Shown: positions 39,743 to 51,027 of the stretch, piece by piece
Layout of the letters: each line of letters begins with the position of its first letter
How positions within the stretch are numbered: the first letter of the stretch is position 1
Source: Adiantum capillus-veneris
Taxonomy: Eukaryota; Streptophyta; Polypodiopsida; Polypodiales; Pteridaceae
Reading direction: 5' to 3'
Assembly: GCA_014529385.2 (NCBI GenBank)
Contig: CM043943.1
Coordinates: forward strand, 103,574,355 to 103,638,354
DNA: 64,000 bases
Notes under the pieces: generated by a model
Databases searched by the model: none
What the model saw: the letters and a program-made list of their open reading frames with translations, nothing else
What the model was told of the DNA's origin: nothing
Position numbers and translations under genes: made by a program

Positions 39743-41830
39743 TCACACATCTTTGTTTGCATCAAATACACCAATCACACCATCTACTTCATCCATACCG
39801 GAGCATTTTGAAGATATCTCCCATTCCATATCATCATCATTGTCAACTTCTGTAGCTATAGACTCATGGGTTTGGATGACACCATAATAGTTTTGTGCTG
39901 CTCTTGTTGCAATCTTCACTGGCTTATGGATAAGTCTCATGTTGTAGAAAACATAGACCAAATTAGTAGCCCACTTAGGGTGAAGCCGGTTTTGTTTCTT
40001 GGTATGCATAAAGTCAAATGCCGACCATTCTCTCACAAATTCCACTTGATGCTACAACAAATAAGAACCTTACTACAATGTGTTGCAGCTCCACTTTATC
40101 CCCACTATACGCATTCCGCCATAGAGGCTCACTTGTGTGTGAGATGGCATCTATATGCCATGGACCTTGGAACATACCAACTTTATTAGCATAATCACCT
40201 CATTGATAAAAAGCAGTTTTCCCATCCCCCTATCCCAATAGTTGAGAGCACACTGTTTTGAAGTCGGTTATGTATTCTTTGTTGGCCAATTATTGATGCG
40301 TTTGGAATTTGGGATCCAATACAAATGCAACACCATGCAATGACATATGCAGTTTCACCCATCGCTTGTTGGCAGCTGTGATTATGGAAGTTTTGTCCTT
40401 TGCACCAAAGCCAACATGCTCTCTTACTTTGCATAATGCCTCTAACGTATACCAATAAACTTGACCAAAGACGAAAGAGTCTTTGTCAATGTTTCACAAA
40501 GGATCTACAAATGGTTTGGCCAGAGTGATAATCCTCTCTACATTGCACCAAAAAATTGGCGATTTCATAAGCTATGCACATCTTGTAGGTGCCTCCTGGT
40601 AGTTGTGATACTTGCTGAGCCATGCATACCATTGTCTATCAGTTGTAATTTCAATCAAAGCAGATTTCACTTCTTAGAAGGTGGCAAGAACATAGTATGC
40701 TGTAGCAAACATTGTTGCACAAAATATATGTAAAGGTTTATGGGGTGATTATGCTCAAACAAGAACATACAAAAATTAGTGCTATCTAATAAATTTCACC
40801 ACATGTTTTGCATCCATTAGAGTTTGTTTTATGATGACCGTTTCACCAAATTATTTTAACAACAAATTAAGAGTATGTGCTACACATGTCACCCAAGTAA
40901 TCTCTTTGTACTTAACTTGGATAGCCCTCCCTGCAGCCTTGTAATTGAATGGGTTATCTGTGATGATTGTAGTCACATTATTTGGACACCTGACCTTGCT
41001 ATGGCACACTCGTATACCCTTGCTAGATAATCACTGGTCTTCTCTTTCAACAAGGCATCAATGGATTCTACAAACATGGACCCTCTAGGGTTGATAAGCA
41101 TCACATTGATTAGCATCTTCTTCTTTTGACTGTCGGTCCATCCATCCAACACTATAGGGCAACCATATGCAAGATCAAAGTTGCACTTGAGGATGGCTTT
41201 GGTACTGTCTTTCACTTTATCTATATACTCTATGCACATGTTATTGTAATCAGAAAGGACAAGCCATTTCTTACCTATGCTCATTAAAGCATCTTGAAAT
41301 ATGGGGTTGCACATAGCATTGAATGGTATACCCCATGCCACAAAAGCTTGCGTCCATTTCAATTGCAATTTAAGCAACCATTGCTTATCTAAGCTTCATA
41401 AAGAATCTTTTCATTGGGTGATGCTTTACTAACTTTAGTTGTTCTAGGATTTGCTGCTGCTGACGTTGAAGCATGCCCATGAAAAGGAGTTGACTGAGGA
41501 GTATGATCGCGTAGGCACATGCTCCATTCACTCATTGGGCATCAAACATTTCAACATCCGTTGCAACTTGTTTAGTAGCAACGCTTTCTTTTTAGATGCA
41601 AGAATTTGCCTTGCTATGCAAGCATACTTTGGCAATGTAGCATGAATATTTCTTGGCGGAGTTGTACACTCCAACACATTGTTAGGGACTTTAAACATAT
41701 TCTCTTTGATTCTGGTCACATTACCACTGAACTCGTGGCGGCAGGTCTTGCATTTCAATTGAGATGTATTCTTCCTGGTGCACAGCTCGTGGACATAACT
41801 CTACTCATGTCCTTTCACCATGCTGCACAA
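39743..41830 (-). pseudogene. hAT-superfamily transposase (BED/DUF659 type), degenerate
   Basis: Minus-strand order. A BED-type zinc finger segment (LKCKTCRHEFSGNVTRIKE, 41765-41700). A DUF659-like part with DLAYGCPIVLDGWTDSQKKK and INPRGSMFVESIDAL (41200-41040). Then TTIITDNPFNYKAAGRAIQ and VTCVAHTLNLLLK (about 40970-40860), typical of plant hAT proteins. Further C-terminal VAFVLDPKF (about 40330) and EWSAFDFMHTKKQNRLHP (about 40030) match the dimerisation region. At least six stops or frameshifts break it. Active transposase would bind the element ends and cut them in the nucleus; this copy cannot. TIRs and an 8-bp TSD were not found by eye. Confidence 0.82.
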
Positions 41831-43596
41831 GGATAATCTGTTGGCAGATGAATTTAATGTTCTAGCAACAAAAAATTCACCTAACAATTTTGAGGTAAAA
41901 AACAATTTGAAGCAACAAACTACACAAGCAATGCTCTATCAATCAATCTAGTGATAAAAAACTGTCCACATTATCAATTAAAGTCACGTTACATTATCAA
42001 TTAACAATAAGCAATGATAGTCTTATTATTCTTCATGTATAAACTCAAATCAATCAAATTATCTTTCCAAACTCAAAATAACTTCATCACTTAAAATAAA
42101 ACATTTAAATCACAATGGTCACAATGCACTAAATTGATTTATCTAAAGTGGAAAATTTTGGTTTTTACACATTATGATAATTGATAATCTTAATCACTAT
42201 TTAAAAACAATACAAATAAATCCCATCATTTCACGTTGCACTATATTGATTTATCTAAAGAGCAAGCTTATAGCTTTCACACATTACGATAATCAATAAT
42301 ATTAATCAAGTCTTGCAATTGATCCTCATTGTAACATGATAATTAATTGCAGTCATTGATGATTGCCATATCTATGTGAAGTGTGAACATGAAGTTCTCA
42401 CACTCCATGATAGATCTTTAAGCGCTTATCTATCTGTAATTGCTGCACGTGTACGATCACATAGTACAATAGATATAGCGATCCAAATAAAGATAATTAA
42501 ACGTCAATGTATTTGGACATGAGATTCCTAAATTTTAATTCTAGTGCTCGAGCATAGTGTGATGGCTCTACACAAGACAAAAAAAATTATATTTATGTTC
42601 ACTTTGAGGTGAGAAAACATTTGCATGTCAAAATCAAACATAGACCTAAATAAAATTGAACTCTATTCTATTATATTTTGGAGATTCATTACCTCGTGTG
42701 AGAGTACACTCTGCACACAACAACAAACTCTAAATTATATCACTAATTCACTTCCTTATGTCAATAAATTGAAAGTGACTCCTATAAAATAAACACCTTG
42801 TATGACTGAGAGTCTGAGCTCTACACAACATACAAAGCTTACAAAATTTGACCCTTAAAAAAAAAATCAATCAAATTTTAATTGATTTTAAAGAAATGCA
42901 GTTTTAAACTATTCACTAGATTTCAAATGATTTTGAATCAATTATTTTTTTCATTTTCTGACATGGATTACCTTTTGTGATGAATAATGACCTCAACAAG
43001 GCGTGTTGCCGCTATCTAAAGTCTTTTTTTCAATCATTGCATTCTTTGATCCCAAAAATACTTTGTACGAAGTATTTTTTGATCGAAAATATTTTTGATC
43101 AAAAAACTAAGAAAATATACGGGAGGCCAATTTTGCTGATGTGGCACCATATAAAATGGTTATATAATTTGGATCTACAAATAATAAGCCCGTTTTTGGC
43201 GTATTATATGTTTCTTGAACAATGAATAATGCTACTTAGGGTGCATGCCCCCATTTCTCAAGGGCCAACCCACAACCATTGCTAGCAGAGGACATGATGA
43301 CGTAGGCCACCTTTGTCTCCAACAAGAGAGAAGGGATGGAGGCGGCACCTGAAGCTAGAAATAAGGGAGGCCAAAGCAGGCATTGGACATGCAGGGGGGA
43401 TGAAGCATTTGGATAACCTCCACTGGGGAACTTCTCCACCTCAATGGCATCACACCACCTTTGTAGACCATGAAGCACATCAAACCAAATGTGCCACTTG
43501 TCGTAAACAACCCTCTTGAGCCCCCCAACTCTTGGCTTCTCATAAGCGCGACCACTTACTGCACAAACCCTACCCTTCTTCTTGATGCTAATACAT
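41831..43596. other. AT-rich interval with small duplications and palindromes
   Basis: A segment of about 70 bp is duplicated (42130-42198 and 42239-42310, sharing ATTGATTTATCTAAAG and the CACATTA(T/C)GATAAT core). At 43061-43112 two short palindromes sit side by side: AATACTT...AAGTATT and TTTTTGATC...GATCAAAAA. A minus-strand frame of 122 codons at 43604-43236 (KWHIWFDVLHGLQRWCDAIE) looks partly protein-like but matches nothing I know. Confidence 0.4.
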
Positions 43597-43722
43597 ACAC
43601 CCAATCACAATTGTGTGTTTGAAAAAAAAAAAGTGTTTTAGGTCTTGCATAATTGTCATAGAGAGGTGTTTAGAACTTAGTTTCTTTCTTGCAAAAATCA
43701 CAATGGTGAGTGAACTATATAT
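43597..43722. mobile_element. MITE, copy A
   Basis: The left end CAATCACAATTGTGTGTTTG and the right end AAAAATCACAATGGTGAGTG are imperfect inverted repeats. They match those of the longer copy at 54373-54548, including an A-run inside the left end. Confidence 0.6.
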
Positions 43723-44130
43723 ATCTCCATCTTGCAAAAATCGAGGAAATAATTTTTGCCCTCTGAAGAGGAGGAACTGGGACAAGTGGAATTGGGTCAT
43801 TTTCTCCACCTCAATCAGTAAGTGATCATGGATATTGACTAGCCATTAGAAAAAAATTGGACTCAAATTTGGGCCTTGTGAGAAATGCCATGTCAAAGTA
43901 CAGAGAGATAATAAAAAATTCATTTAAACCCTTTTTCACACATGTTTTCTAAAATCTGGATATCTTATTCATGCAAACTAAGTTTAGTAAAAAACCCAAA
44001 AAAGTATTCCAGTCATGATAACACTTCACTGTGCGCGGCGGCTACTGAATTCAATGCCGAATATCTCAATCTTTTGCATTTTTGAAAAATAAGCTCTATT
44101 CTTGGCTTCCTTATTTCCCCCCATTCCCTC

Positions 44131-46944
44131 TTGCGTTCTCTCACGTGCACACAATATTCAAATTGCCATTCTTCTATCGCCCCCACCTCCTTCTGTACAC
44201 AGTTTCAATCAGTCATTGTCTCAGTCAACACTTGTAGCTTCTCCACGAAAACTTCTATGAGGCATAGGAGAGATGTGTATCACATGCACATAGAGCTCTC
44301 ACGAGAGTATGAAACCCCTCTGCAAGAAAAACAAACAACAGACACTTTTTGAAGCTTCGAAGGAGAACTCAAGATCATAGGGTATGAAAAATGTGGACCT
44401 TTGGCTGGACAAAAAATGTATCCAAAGCATCCTGTCACAAAATCCACTCCATCTTTTAAGGATATTACATCCTTAGTGAACTATGTTGTAGATGGCCACC
44501 GTGGCTTGTATGGCTAAGCTAAGCAATTGACTGCAAGAAATGACGTTCTGCAATAAGAGAGAGATATAGTATACATCGAGAATGTCCGCTTACACCAGAA
44601 AGTCATGCAATGTGCTCAATAGGTTGAAGGTAGCAAGGAGACCATCAAGGAGCTTACACAACAACTCAAAGAAAAAAAATAGTGCTAGGTCTTTGCCAGA
44701 GAGAAAGAAAACTAAGAGACATCGAGGACTTGGAAATTGGCTCGGGAGGAATCAAGAAAAGAGTGCAAGCCATCAAGTGAGCGCATCTATCCTTCTTAGG
44801 TTTATATTCATCAACCTTTACATCTCTTACTACTAACATGCTTGTGCAAATCTTTGCTTCACCCTGACAAGGAAGTGGAGCGCAGTAGCACAACCACCTC
44901 CTTGGCCCATTACCGCCTCATATTGAATTGCAAAAACATAGCTGGCCTCTTGGATGATAAGCGCTATGGTAAGATCATTGCTAAACAGCTTGACAGCCTT
45001 TTATAGGAGAACCAACTCTTTGCTCATGGGACGTTCAATCAATTTTGGATGAAGCTGGTATATCCAATAAGAGATATGCTGCCATTTTTAAGTATGTAGA
45101 ATCATTTGCAGTGTTGTTCCACTAGAAAAGGGTTTTGATTCCTAACTCCTCTTACTTAGGTCTATGAAAAGACATGTCAAAAAGTTCCGCATCGAGCACA
45201 TGCTACTTCCGAATCCTTTCTCTATTCAAAAAACAATATGGGAAGTCGACGAGGAGGTGCTTCAAAAGCTAGGAAATCCTTTCTGCATTGAATCAACATA
45301 CAGATTGCCAAAAGGAGAAGAAATGGTCTATGACAATTATATTAATATTTTTTAATGATATGATCGCACTGTAGTCATACATTGTGCATTTGTTCGATGT
45401 TACTCCTGGAGAGTGCAACATCGTCCTGAAGTTTGTCATCAAGCTAGATGAGTGCGAGCTTGTAAAGGAGACAAAGGTTGAGCGAGGTCACAATCACAGT
45501 TATGAATAGAGCGCTGGATGCAAGCATTGGACCAAATGATCCTAAACTTTAGTGTGCAATCTGAGCACAACATTTTCCTTCTTGCGACGTTCAAGGTGCG
45601 TAAAAGTTATGTTTCACCCGAATGCTTTCAAATGTGTATTATCAAAAGTTCAAAATTATTCTTTTAGGTGTCCATTGAGAACTTTGATATATTGAATTGG
45701 GTTTTTCATCAAACAAACATACTAGAACCAATAAGCAATAGAGAAATGGAAAGAAATTGGATTGGATGGCATGGGATCCTACGATAATGTAGAGTGGCAC
45801 ATGGATGGAGACGTAAAAACATTAAAATGCATGTACAATGTTTCCAAAAGAGCAACAAGCAAAAACTCTTTCTTGTATTGCATGGGAGGGATTCACATCC
45901 TTGACAAACCATTTTCGAGAAGAGCTATGGATAAGCATCTGCGCGACCCTAACTTTTGAACCATTTTGGATATCCCACTATCTTACACATATGCACAATG
46001 CATGCACTTTGTAGAATAACAAGAAAACTAATGTTTCTCTACATTTGCTTTGCCTGGACCACTCAATCTCTCTCTGCAAAGAAAAGGACAATCTCAGCCT
46101 TAGAGACGGCCTTCTCAAAAATGGGTTTGCATGGAGGACATGTTAAGATAGACTAGAATGAGAAGAGATAAAAAAAAATGGCCGAGATGTTCCAAAGAAT
46201 CTGTCCATTGGTGGTGTGAAAGCCCAATTCCTCCTTTCAGTGCCCACAACTGGATGACAATGCAAAAGCCAAAGTGCAAAAGAAAGACAAGAATTACAAT
46301 ACAATAGGTGGAAAAATTTGCACAATGCTGTAGTTGACCATGCAGGCAATGGTGCAGCAAGGACTCGCAAAGCAAAGGTATGGAAAACCTTGGATACAAT
46401 TTTCAAGTTTTGCAAATTGAACTCATGGACTGATGGTGGCGACTATACAAAATTCCAAGAAGCTGTGGAGACCTTCCACAAGACATTCATAAGTGCGTGG
46501 ACAAATCAACATATTACTGAGTACATGGTACTATAACAGTGGTTTGATGACATGATAATCTTTTGAATTGAGAATACTCATCCTTATAATGTCTGCATGC
46601 TTTGTGTGTAGCACATTATCGGTAATCACATGCCTTGGTTTGCAAGGCAATATGACAGATTGGGTGTTTGGTCTACACAGGGCATGGAAAAAACCCACCA
46701 CCAAGCTTGTACAGGTTATTTCAATAACACTCGACATGGAGGTGTTGCGGAAAAAGAAAATATCTTAGAGGAGCTACACCAATGGACGTATCAAAAACTA
46801 ATACATAGGTCACATTGCAAGGAACAAGTCAAACAAAGTTGGATTGGCCATGCGGTGAGATTAGCCAAAAAACGGCAAAGAAAGCAGATATGGGAGTTAT
46901 CATCTGGGGCTAGAAAATATGCGGATTGGCGGCTACAAAAATAG
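44131..46944 (+). pseudogene. Unclassified transposase-like coding remnant
   Basis: Plus-strand pieces in changing frames over 2.8 kb. A coiled-coil-like stretch (SKETIKELTQQLKEKK, about 44635-44690). LLNCKNIAGLLDDKRYGKII (about 44920). VIKLDECELVKETKVERGH (about 45436). DGDVKTLKCMYNVSKRATSK (about 45795-45857). A mid part ICTMHALCRITRKLMFLYI (about 45983). A C-terminal part open to 46944: MPWFARQYDRLGVWSTQGME, then HHQACTGYFNNTRHGGV. The pattern of a MHALCRIT-like helix followed by a YDRLGVWSTQGMEKTHH-like motif reminds me of transposases with an RNase H-like core (KDZ-like and similar), but I cannot place it. Many stops and frameshifts. It may also be a host gene of unknown function. Confidence 0.35.
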
Positions 46945-47287
46945 CACGTGGGAAGGGTTTGGAAAACACCATTGCAAGTTATCCCATAACTCTCAGCCAT
47001 AACAAGATCCAAACACCAAACTTAATGTATCTAGAAGAATTGATGTAATTTCAGCTTTTCATATTTTGAATGATGGTTGCAACAAAATAAAATGCGGCAA
47101 GGCATTGATACTCTATCATTTCAACTTTTCATAATGTGAATGATGGTTGCAACAAAAAAGTACATTGCAAGACATTGTTACATAATCAATCTAACTTCGA
47201 TGCATAAAGAAAATACATTCCATTTATTTTTAATCATCTTGGAAATGATACAAAGTATTCTGGCCTCTTGCCTTTATCTAAAGGAAC
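46945..47287. other. Noncoding interval
   Basis: A 40-bp segment is tandemly repeated (near 47055-47085 and 47108-47160, sharing GAATGATGGTTGCAACAAAA). No gene. Confidence 0.4.
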
Positions 47288-48840
47288 CTATTCCTCGTGC
47301 CTTAGTCTCTTTGAATAACGCATTTCGTCATTAGCATCCGTCACAAGCACATTGAGGTCAAGCAATTGGATCTCCTCAGATGCCTCAACTTGCGGGTCCT
47401 CTTCTATAAGTTGAATGATTGACTGATTTTGTTTCAGCAGATCATATTTTCCATATTGTGGCAACTGGCATGGGTTTGTGATTCCACAAGCTAGACCATA
47501 CGCAGCATGCGACAAAAAGTAGCAACTGCACACACCATACACAAAAATTGAGACTGCTGCTAGCAGTGTCACCTTGTTTGTGCCCCATGTGATGGCCACG
47601 CCTCCTAGATATCTTGAGAGTGTCTTCAGTACAAAAAGAAGGAATTTAGCCGTGTGCTCGGAGAAGCTGGAATAGAAGCAGAGGAAGTTTGGAGTGTTCA
47701 AATTCTCCAAGTTCATACCAAGGGAGGAATTCTTTCCTAAGTCTCCTTTACCTTGTCCACGGAGACGAGGAATGAACTTATCATCATAGACTACGATCTA
47801 TGAGAAATAAAAGCCAAGTGTTCGTATATACACATGAAACTCTCATCATAGAAGGAAGCAAAAAAATATTTACACAGCAGTATACTTCTGATTTTCATCT
47901 TCTTTGAGTACTGCAGCATTTCATAAGTCAAGTGTACTCTCATTTGTAGAGGATGAGGAAGGCATCAATGTCATTGATGGAGCAATTCTCCCCATCTTTG
48001 TGATTCCAAGCCTTTACTATACCGCCTTGAACTCCAACTCCATTGGAAGCGTCGCGGCATATGCGATTGCATCCTTGTATATCATTGCTAATGCCTCTAT
48101 TGGTTTGATAAACTTACCCGCTGATACACGAGCATCCATGAAAAAATACTTTTCATCAATAGGGTCGATTATACTATCATCCTCTTATAGATTTTGAGTA
48201 AATATAGCAAGGCAATAGTCCTCTCTCAAGTCAAATAGTTCCATGATGTCATTAAGCATTACATAATGATGATCACCGATGGGGATGCTCCCTCTGGCAA
48301 CTGAACACCTTCTGAAACACACAAAGCACCACTTGGTGGTTGCATCAACTCGTCACCAGTGACTAAACAATGACTGCTCTTGCTCTTGGCCTTCTCTGCT
48401 GTGTCCCGATGATCATCCAGATTAACATTCAAAAAGAGGATGAGCCCAGCATAGTATTCTGCAGCTTGATACTTTTGATTATGTACGGAACATCTGACGT
48501 CATTCTTGCAAGACTGCAGTGGAAACTTGAGGGTTCTCCTATAGAAAATATCTATACGTCTGATGAAACTCTGCAAGGAAATGTGACGCAGAAGCCAAAA
48601 ACTCTTGCAATGAGAAGGCAAGGTTGAAAATAGCCTTGAATTCCTGCTCCCACTATTGAAGCCCAATTTTATAGACAAAATGGTACAGCTTGTCTTTGGG
48701 TTCCTCTCGAGCAAGGCAACTCCTCCTCTATCTTTCTCTAAAAGGGATCCATTTGTGGAGAGAGGTATGAAGGCACTAGATAATACTAGGGAGTATGAAA
48801 AGGGGTTTGACGGGCTTCCTCTATATAGACTCCTCAAGAA
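47288..48840 (-). pseudogene. Unidentified coding remnant
   Basis: Minus-strand pieces in order: KLYHFVYKIGLQ and EQEFKAIFNLAFSLQEFLAS (about 48690-48590), VMLNDIMELFDLREDYCLAI (about 48265-48200), EKYFFMDARVSAGKFIKPIE (about 48155-48090). Last is an open segment of 142 codons (47716-47288) with a hydrophobic helix (TLLAAVSIFVYGVCSC) and an acidic end (EASEEIQLLDLNVLVTDAND). The gaps between pieces may be introns or frameshifts. No family is recognised. A 192-codon open frame at 48837-48259 in another frame looks less protein-like. Confidence 0.3.
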
Positions 48841-49023
48841 ATTGACCAGGTTATTACAGCCACCCTTATGAGGGCATTAGTAAAGATGCAATGAATGAAA
48901 GAAAAAGATTGAGGAAATCTCAACCATCCCTATGACACATGTCCTAGTTGGGTGGGTATCATAGATATATAAAGCACCTTGATTTCACACTTCAAAACTT
49001 GCTCACATCTATACGAAGCAGGT

Positions 49024-49233
49024 ATGAAGAACAAGAAGAGAGGAAAGACGAAGCTTTCCCAAAAGATGATGGTAGAAATGAAGGAGGTTGAGAAAATGCT
49101 AGTTGAGAAAAAAGCTCTTCAAAAGGAGCTGAAGTAGAAAAACAAAGGAAACTAGAAGGCAAAGACTAAGGAAAATAGAACTGCAAATATCGAGGACAAG
49201 AAACCACCAACGATAAATGAGGAAGAAGAATAA
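49024..49233 (+). pseudogene. Short Lys/Glu-rich coiled-coil ORF with stops
   Basis: From the ATG at 49024 the frame reads MKNKKRGKTKLSQKMMVEMK and EVEKMLVEKKALQKELK, then hits TAG, then continues KAKTKENRTANIEDKKPPTI and EEEE to a final stop. Two internal stops. The heptad-like pattern suggests a coiled coil. Function unknown. Confidence 0.3.
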
Positions 49234-49454
49234 TTGTAATGGACAAACAAGATAGTGCATCAATCACCTCTTAGTCTTGTGTAATGGAGTCCTTGAAGAT
49301 AATGCATGTCTTCATATCTTGTTCCTTTGTCTCTGTCTCTTTGTTTCTTTTTTTGGTTACTGATTATGAAGGAAGAGCTTTTATCAAAATGTGTTGCACC
49401 ACAATGCGAGTGGGAGATTTATGTCATACAACCGTTGATATGCTCGCCTCTGTA
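49234..49454. other. Short noncoding interval before the satellite
   Basis: Pyrimidine-rich (TGTCTCTGTCTCTTTG near 49331). A first, partial satellite-like stretch starts near 49440. Confidence 0.35.
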
Positions 49455-50055
49455 GCGACAAAAAAATGTCGCGCCACAACGCGATAGAGAGCTCTCTTCA
49501 TGATATGGATGGTCCCTATCGCGTTGTGATGCGACATCCAAATGTTGCACCACAACGTGCTAGGGAGCTCTCTTCACGATATGGTGGTTCCTACCGTGTT
49601 GTGATACGACATCCAAATGTCGCGCACAATGTGATAGGGAGATGCATCCACAATATGGGTGGTCCCTATCGCATTGTAACACAACATCCAAATGTCGCAC
49701 CACAATCCGATAGGGAGGTGCATCTAGGATATGGGTGGTCTCTATCGCATTGTGACAAACATCCAAATGTTACGCCACAACACAATAGGGAGGCGTGTTC
49801 ACGATATGGATGATCCCTATTGTGTTGTGGTGCGACATCCAAATATCGCACCACAATGTGATAGGGAGTATCTCCACGATATGAGTATCCCTATCGCATT
49901 GTTACATGACATCCAAATGTTGCACCACAATGTGATAGGAAGGCATCACCACAACATGGTTGGTCCCTATCGCATTGTGGAGCGACACTCTTTATTGTGT
50001 TGTGGCGTGCCATCAAGAGTATCGTGTCACAACATGATAAGGAGGTTTGGCTGCA
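49455..50055. repeat. Satellite of ~75-bp units, each an inverted repeat
   Basis: Seven units plus a partial eighth. The anchor ATCCAAAT recurs at 49536, 49611, 49685, 49761, 49837 and 49911. In each unit a left arm of the type GCACCACAACGCGATAGGGA is followed about 25 bp later by its reverse complement (TCCCTATCGCGTTGTG...). In the unit at 49765-49835 both arms have changed together to ACACAAT/ATTGTGT. The 25-codon-periodic ORF here is broken in places by indels and I do not call it a gene. Confidence 0.88.
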
Positions 50056-50445
50056 GTACACTCCCGCTTCTCACGTTGTGTCACAAGGAGAGGGTTTGGT
50101 TGATCAAAGCCCATCCTATATTGCATTGTGCCACAAAAACCACATAGTCAACCTGGTGCCCCACTCAACATGCGGTATGCCACGTGTCCTTCATGCGGTG
50201 ATGCACTCTTTCCAATGATGATGAGAGACTCAATTAATTGTGGCCATCACCACATGCATATGCCACGTTTAGTAATGATGATGATGTCCTTGGTGCTTAT
50301 ATAATGTTTCTATTTCCATATATCCCACTATTATTTGACCTCTATCCTCACCTCCCAGAGTCAGTTTTTGTAACCTAACCTTCTCATTGCTCAATCTTCT
50401 TCTTCTTCTTTCCCACAATGCTTTCCAAGGTAAACACTTGCTTCC
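50056..50445. other. Noncoding interval 5' of the histone-like ORF
   Basis: Degenerate satellite pieces until about 50160 (ATTGTGCCACAA). Then unremarkable sequence with a CTTCTTCTTCTTC run at 50397-50410. A plausible TATA (CTTATATAATG, near 50298) lies about 150 bp before the ATG at 50446. Confidence 0.35.
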
Positions 50446-51027
50446 ATGGCTTGCACAAACTAGACCACAAGAAAGGTTTACCCGCAAGACAAACAACCTT
50501 CATCCTCAAGATTTTCAGGCAAAAATATGCCTAATCTTTGGCTAACAATGTGTAGTTGGAGGTACGAGAAAAACCCAAACATTTTGCTTGAGATGCACAA
50601 ACTCGAGAGGCATATCTCTCTATCTATTCCTAAGTTACCCTTCCAAATAGTAGTTTGTCAGATTTGTGAGAATGCAAATTTGTATTTTTGATGGGCCAGA
50701 AGTGCGATGGGTTGCCTCCATGAGGCAGCGGAGGACTTATTGATTGAGCTGCTCCAAGACAGCTACGTCCTCACAGCTCATGCTCACAGAGTGACAGTGA
50801 TGCCCCGAGATATCAATTCTCTTAGGATGTTATGCTTCAGGTACGACAAGACACTTGCACCAGTCCATCTATTTGATAAGAGAATGGACAACATTTTGAC
50901 AATCCCTCCAGTCACCAAAGTGAAGGTGTACAATGTGAGCACCATAAAACACAAGTATGGCACACGTTTGAATGTGGAGCAAACCCAAGAGCTACTCGTG
51001 GAAGAACCTTCAATCGATTCAAAGTAA
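50446..51027 (+). pseudogene. Histone H3-like gene with two stops and a long C-terminal extension
   Basis: One frame of 194 codons, intronless, with two stops. The start MACTN, stop, TTRK aligns with the H3 tail (Gln-5 codon to TAG). The alpha-N helix region WRYEKNPNILLEMHKLE, alpha-1 KLPFQIVVCQICENANLYF and, after a TGA at 50689, WARSAMGCLHEAAEDLLIEL, then AHAHRVTVMPRDI align without gaps to the H3 histone fold. The Trp after the second stop and EAAED are seen in centromeric H3, whereas loop 1 length and MPRDI are as in canonical H3, so the subtype is unclear. Both stops fit C-to-T change from Gln and Arg codons. H3 normally ends soon after this helix; here about 60 more residues follow (RYDKTLAPVHLFDKRMDN to QELLVEEPSIDSK). 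The protein would package DNA in nucleosomes, but this copy is broken and divergent. Confidence 0.68.

Noticed and set aside
39285-43170. Ends of the hAT element as terminal inverted repeats
   Set aside because: Similar stretches at 39285-39360 and 43085-43170 are in direct, not inverted, orientation, and no 8-bp target duplication was found.
49455-50055. CRISPR-like or protein repeat array
   Set aside because: Repeats are contiguous with no unique spacers. The 25-codon periodic frame (RHPNVAPQ) is broken by indels between units, so neither a CRISPR array nor a repeat protein is supported.
50446-51027. Firm call of centromeric histone H3
   Set aside because: Trp and EAAED point that way, but loop 1 has the canonical length and MPRDI is as in ordinary H3. 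The subtype cannot be decided by eye.
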